From contig JAFZUD010000024.1 in the NCBI GenBank assembly GCA_017618495.1, positions 1 through 6,841 of the forward strand: a stretch of 6,841 bases of DNA, in the 5' to 3' direction. Below are positions 5,563-6,841 of this stretch, piece by piece. The notes below the pieces were generated by a model. The model saw only the letters and a list, made by a program, of their open reading frames with translations, searched no databases and had not been told where the DNA came from. The translations under genes and the position numbers were made by a program. This stretch comes from Bacilli bacterium. GTDB taxonomy: Bacteria; Bacillota_I; Bacilli_A; RFN20; CAG-826. Positions within the stretch are counted from its first letter, which is position 1. Every line of letters begins with the position of its first letter.

Positions 5563-6210
5563 ATGAGAACAGAGAAGATGCGTCTCGACAACATTGAAAA
5601 GGTTTATAGAGCTACCATCAGGCTTTTCGAGAAAAACAACGTCATGAACACCACCCTTCAGATGATCGCCAACGAGGCCGGTGTTTCAACCCGTTCGATC
5701 GTCAATTATTTCAAAACAAGGGAAAACCTTTTGCTCGCCGTCCACCAAAGATACGTTGACAGCGCTCTCACGGAACTCGACAAACACTGCGCAACCGAGA
5801 AATATAAATCCCTTAACGGCCGTGAACAGGTCCTTGATATCACCAGACACGTTCTTGACTTCGTTCCGAATTTCTATGTGCACATCTATGCGATGAGAGA
5901 AATCAGCATCGCCGTCTCCGCCGCTGGCATCACCGATGACAAGAGATTCATCAACGAGGCCATCGACTTCGTCTTCAAACCAGCGAAAATCGCCATGCAA
6001 AAAGGCCTTGAAGATGGTTCCATCACCTTGGCTCACGGCTATAACGAAGACAACCTCAAGATGTTCATCGTCGTCCTCCGCGGCGTCTTCGAGGAATACG
6101 CAGAAATCCTTAAGTCCAAAAACGAAGCCGCAATCAAGACGGTCTCCAATGCGATCGAAACCCTCTACAATTATCTCGACGCAATCCTCAGAGGACAAAT
6201 CAAAAAATAA
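5563..6210 (+). CDS. TetR/AcrR-family transcriptional regulator
   Basis: TetR-family proteins are dimeric DNA-binding repressors released by a small ligand. The product is 215 residues, normal for the family. The N-terminal DNA-binding domain spans about 9-58. It contains TLQMIANEAG (31-40) and the recognition helix STRSIVNYF (42-50), followed by the usual basic and acidic residues and hydrophobic helix 4 (ENLLLAV). The remainder is the variable helical ligand-binding and dimer domain, so the ligand cannot be inferred. The start is set by a perfect AGGAGG. The gene is divergent from the HAD gene, which is a possible target along with itself, and converges on the flavodoxin-like gene across a shared terminator. 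No transporter or enzyme operon of the usual TetR type is adjacent. Confidence 0.92.
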   Translation: MRTEKMRLDNIEKVYRATIRLFEKNNVMNTTLQMIANEAGVSTRSIVNYFKTRENLLLAVHQRYVDSALTELDKHCATEKYKSLNGREQVLDITRHVLDFVPNFYVHIYAMREISIAVSAAGITDDKRFINEAIDFVFKPAKIAMQKGLEDGSITLAHGYNEDNLKMFIVVLRGVFEEYAEILKSKNEAAIKTVSNAIETLYNYLDAILRGQIKK

Positions 6211-6211
6211 T

Positions 6212-6246
6212 AAAAACACCCGTCAAATCGGGTGTTTTTCTTTTTT
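6212..6246. terminator. Bidirectional terminator between tetR and the flavodoxin-like gene
   Basis: AACACCCG and CGGGTGTT pair around the loop TCAAAT, and A and T runs extend the stem to 11 pairs. On the plus strand it is followed by TTTTTC and TTTTTT. On the minus strand it is followed by TTTTTATTATTTTTT. It starts two bases after the tetR stop and touches the stop of the opposing gene, so it serves both. Confidence 0.93.
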
Positions 6247-6694
6247 AGAACGATAGCTTATTAGCAGCCTCTTCCTTGTATTTGAGAGGCTGTTTTAAGT
6301 TGATGATCCTCGCCTCAGGATAGAGCTTGGAGATCTTTTTGCTCGCTCCTTTTGAGGTGCCCGAACCACTATATAGGACGAAGGTAACTTTCTTTCCTTC
6401 GAGGTTAAGCTCTTTAAGAAGGCTATTCGTTGGGGTGGCAAAACGCGCATTCCAAATCGGGGATCCGATATAAATCTCATCATAGAGTTCTGGGTTGACC
6501 GAGAGCTCTTTGATTTTTGGGCTTGTGCCGACTGTGGCTTTGAAGCCTCCTACAATCATCGAAAAGAAAAATGATTTAGGAATCGGGTTCTTGACGGTCT
6601 CGACCTTTTCGATCTCGAAGCCTTTTTCTTTGAGGATACTAGCGACCAAATCGCCGTTCCCGCTGCGGGAATAATATATGAAGAGCCTTTTCAT
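6245..6694 (-). CDS. Flavodoxin-like protein
   Basis: The fold binds FMN and usually carries electrons or reduces quinones in the cytoplasm. The product is 149 residues, typical of a single flavodoxin domain. An opening strand leads to a phosphate-binding loop YYSRSGNGD (7-15), close to the flavodoxin T/S-x-S/T-G-N-T pattern but with Gly14 and Asp15 where Thr is usual. YIGSPIWNARFATP (75-88) is the typical second FMN loop, with Trp81 likely stacking on the flavin. LYSGSGTSKG (108-117) is the third loop. It resembles the menaquinone-dependent or flavodoxin_4-type proteins more than classical long flavodoxins; the exact partner is unknown. The ATG at 6694 immediately precedes the first strand. 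AAGG is only two bases from the ATG, too close to act well, so a leaderless transcript is possible. Confidence 0.9.
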   Translation of the reverse strand: MKRLFIYYSRSGNGDLVASILKEKGFEIEKVETVKNPIPKSFFFSMIVGGFKATVGTSPKIKELSVNPELYDEIYIGSPIWNARFATPTNSLLKELNLEGKKVTFVLYSGSGTSKGASKKISKLYPEARIINLKQPLKYKEEAANKLSF

Positions 6695-6700
6695 ATCCTT

Positions 6701-6727
6701 ATGATATCAATAAACGCTAATGCGCAA
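6701..6727 (-). promoter_or_regulatory. Promoter of the flavodoxin-like gene, possibly giving a leaderless mRNA
   Basis: On the minus strand TATCAT (6701-6706) ends six bases before the ATG. A weak TTGCGC (6722-6727) lies 15 bases upstream of it. The start point would fall at or just inside the ATG, so either initiation is leaderless or the real -10 lies elsewhere. Confidence 0.45.
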
Positions 6728-6732
6728 GAAAC

Positions 6733-6760
6733 AAAAAACTGTTGATGCGATTATCAACAG
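6733..6760 (-). terminator. Rho-independent terminator after tRNA-Arg
   Basis: On the minus strand CTGTTGAT pairs perfectly with ATCAACAG (8 pairs, loop AATCGC), and TTTTTT follows. It ends the tRNA transcript 13 bases after its CCA and separates it from the flavodoxin-like gene. Confidence 0.93.
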
Positions 6761-6773
6761 TCAGGGTTTGGTT

Positions 6774-6841
6774 TGGCGCGCTCGAGGCGACTCGAACGCC
6801 TGACCCACAGCTTAGAAGGCTGTTGCTCTATCCAACTGAGC
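6774..6841 (-). tRNA. tRNA-Arg(UCU), 5' end cut by window edge
   Basis: This decodes AGA (and AGG by wobble). Read on the minus strand, the D arm is GCTC-loop-GAGC starting at the window edge. The anticodon arm is ACAGC-CTTCTAA-GCTGT with anticodon TCT (6814-6816). The T arm is AGGCG-TTCGAGT-CGCCT. The 3' acceptor strand is CGAGCGC, discriminator G, and an encoded CCA (6774-6776). The first nine bases (acceptor 5' strand and positions 8-9) lie beyond base 6841. It has its own terminator. Confidence 0.95.

Noticed and set aside
5686..6219. 177-residue open frame antisense to tetR
   Set aside because: It covers the TetR coding region and its terminator and has the same shadow-type composition.
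6774..6841. tRNA-Arg 3' end as an integration (att) site
   Set aside because: No integrase gene and no second copy of the tRNA 3' end are present in the window.

Overview
The window looks like chromosomal DNA of a low-complexity Bacillota or Mollicutes-related bacterium. The reasons are a HrcA-type CIRCE operator on lon, tig lying directly next to lon without clpX between them, sigma-A-like promoters, AGGAGG ribosome binding sites, short intergenic gaps and compact intrinsic terminators. Base composition is roughly balanced by eye (high 40s %GC), so this is not a classical AT-rich mycoplasma. TGG is used for tryptophan and no reading frame needs TGA read through. The exact taxon cannot be fixed from this sequence.

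Layout. Bases 1-1363 (-) hold the N-terminal 454 codons of the ATP-dependent protease Lon, cut by the window edge, with a promoter that a CIRCE element overlaps. Bases 1446-2903 (-) hold tig (trigger factor) with its terminator, an unusual Lys/Ala/Pro tail, and a promoter whose spacer is a 14-bp palindrome. Bases 2982-3911 (-) hold an unrecognised TPR-like helical protein. Bases 3991-4797 (+) hold an unrecognised lipoprotein, divergent from it. Bases 4787-5422 (-) hold a HAD phosphatase that overlaps the lipoprotein gene tail to tail, with the lipoprotein gene's terminator inside its coding sequence. Bases 5563-6210 (+) hold a TetR-family regulator, divergent from the HAD gene. Bases 6245-6694 (-) hold a small flavodoxin-like protein sharing a bidirectional terminator with tetR. 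Bases 6774-6841 (-) hold tRNA-Arg(UCU), cut at its 5' end, with its own terminator.

How it fits together. tig and lon form a protein-quality-control pair: folding at the ribosome exit, then degradation. They appear to be separate transcription units, and only lon carries the heat-shock operator. The remaining genes are single-gene units in alternating orientation and show no shared pathway.

The most notable pattern is two kinds of gene start. lon, tig and tetR have Shine-Dalgarno sequences. The TPR-like, lipoprotein, HAD and flavodoxin genes have no usable one, and each has a -10-like hexamer 6-9 bases before its ATG, which suggests leaderless mRNAs. I found no defence system, mobile element or CRISPR array, and no clearly new multi-gene system.
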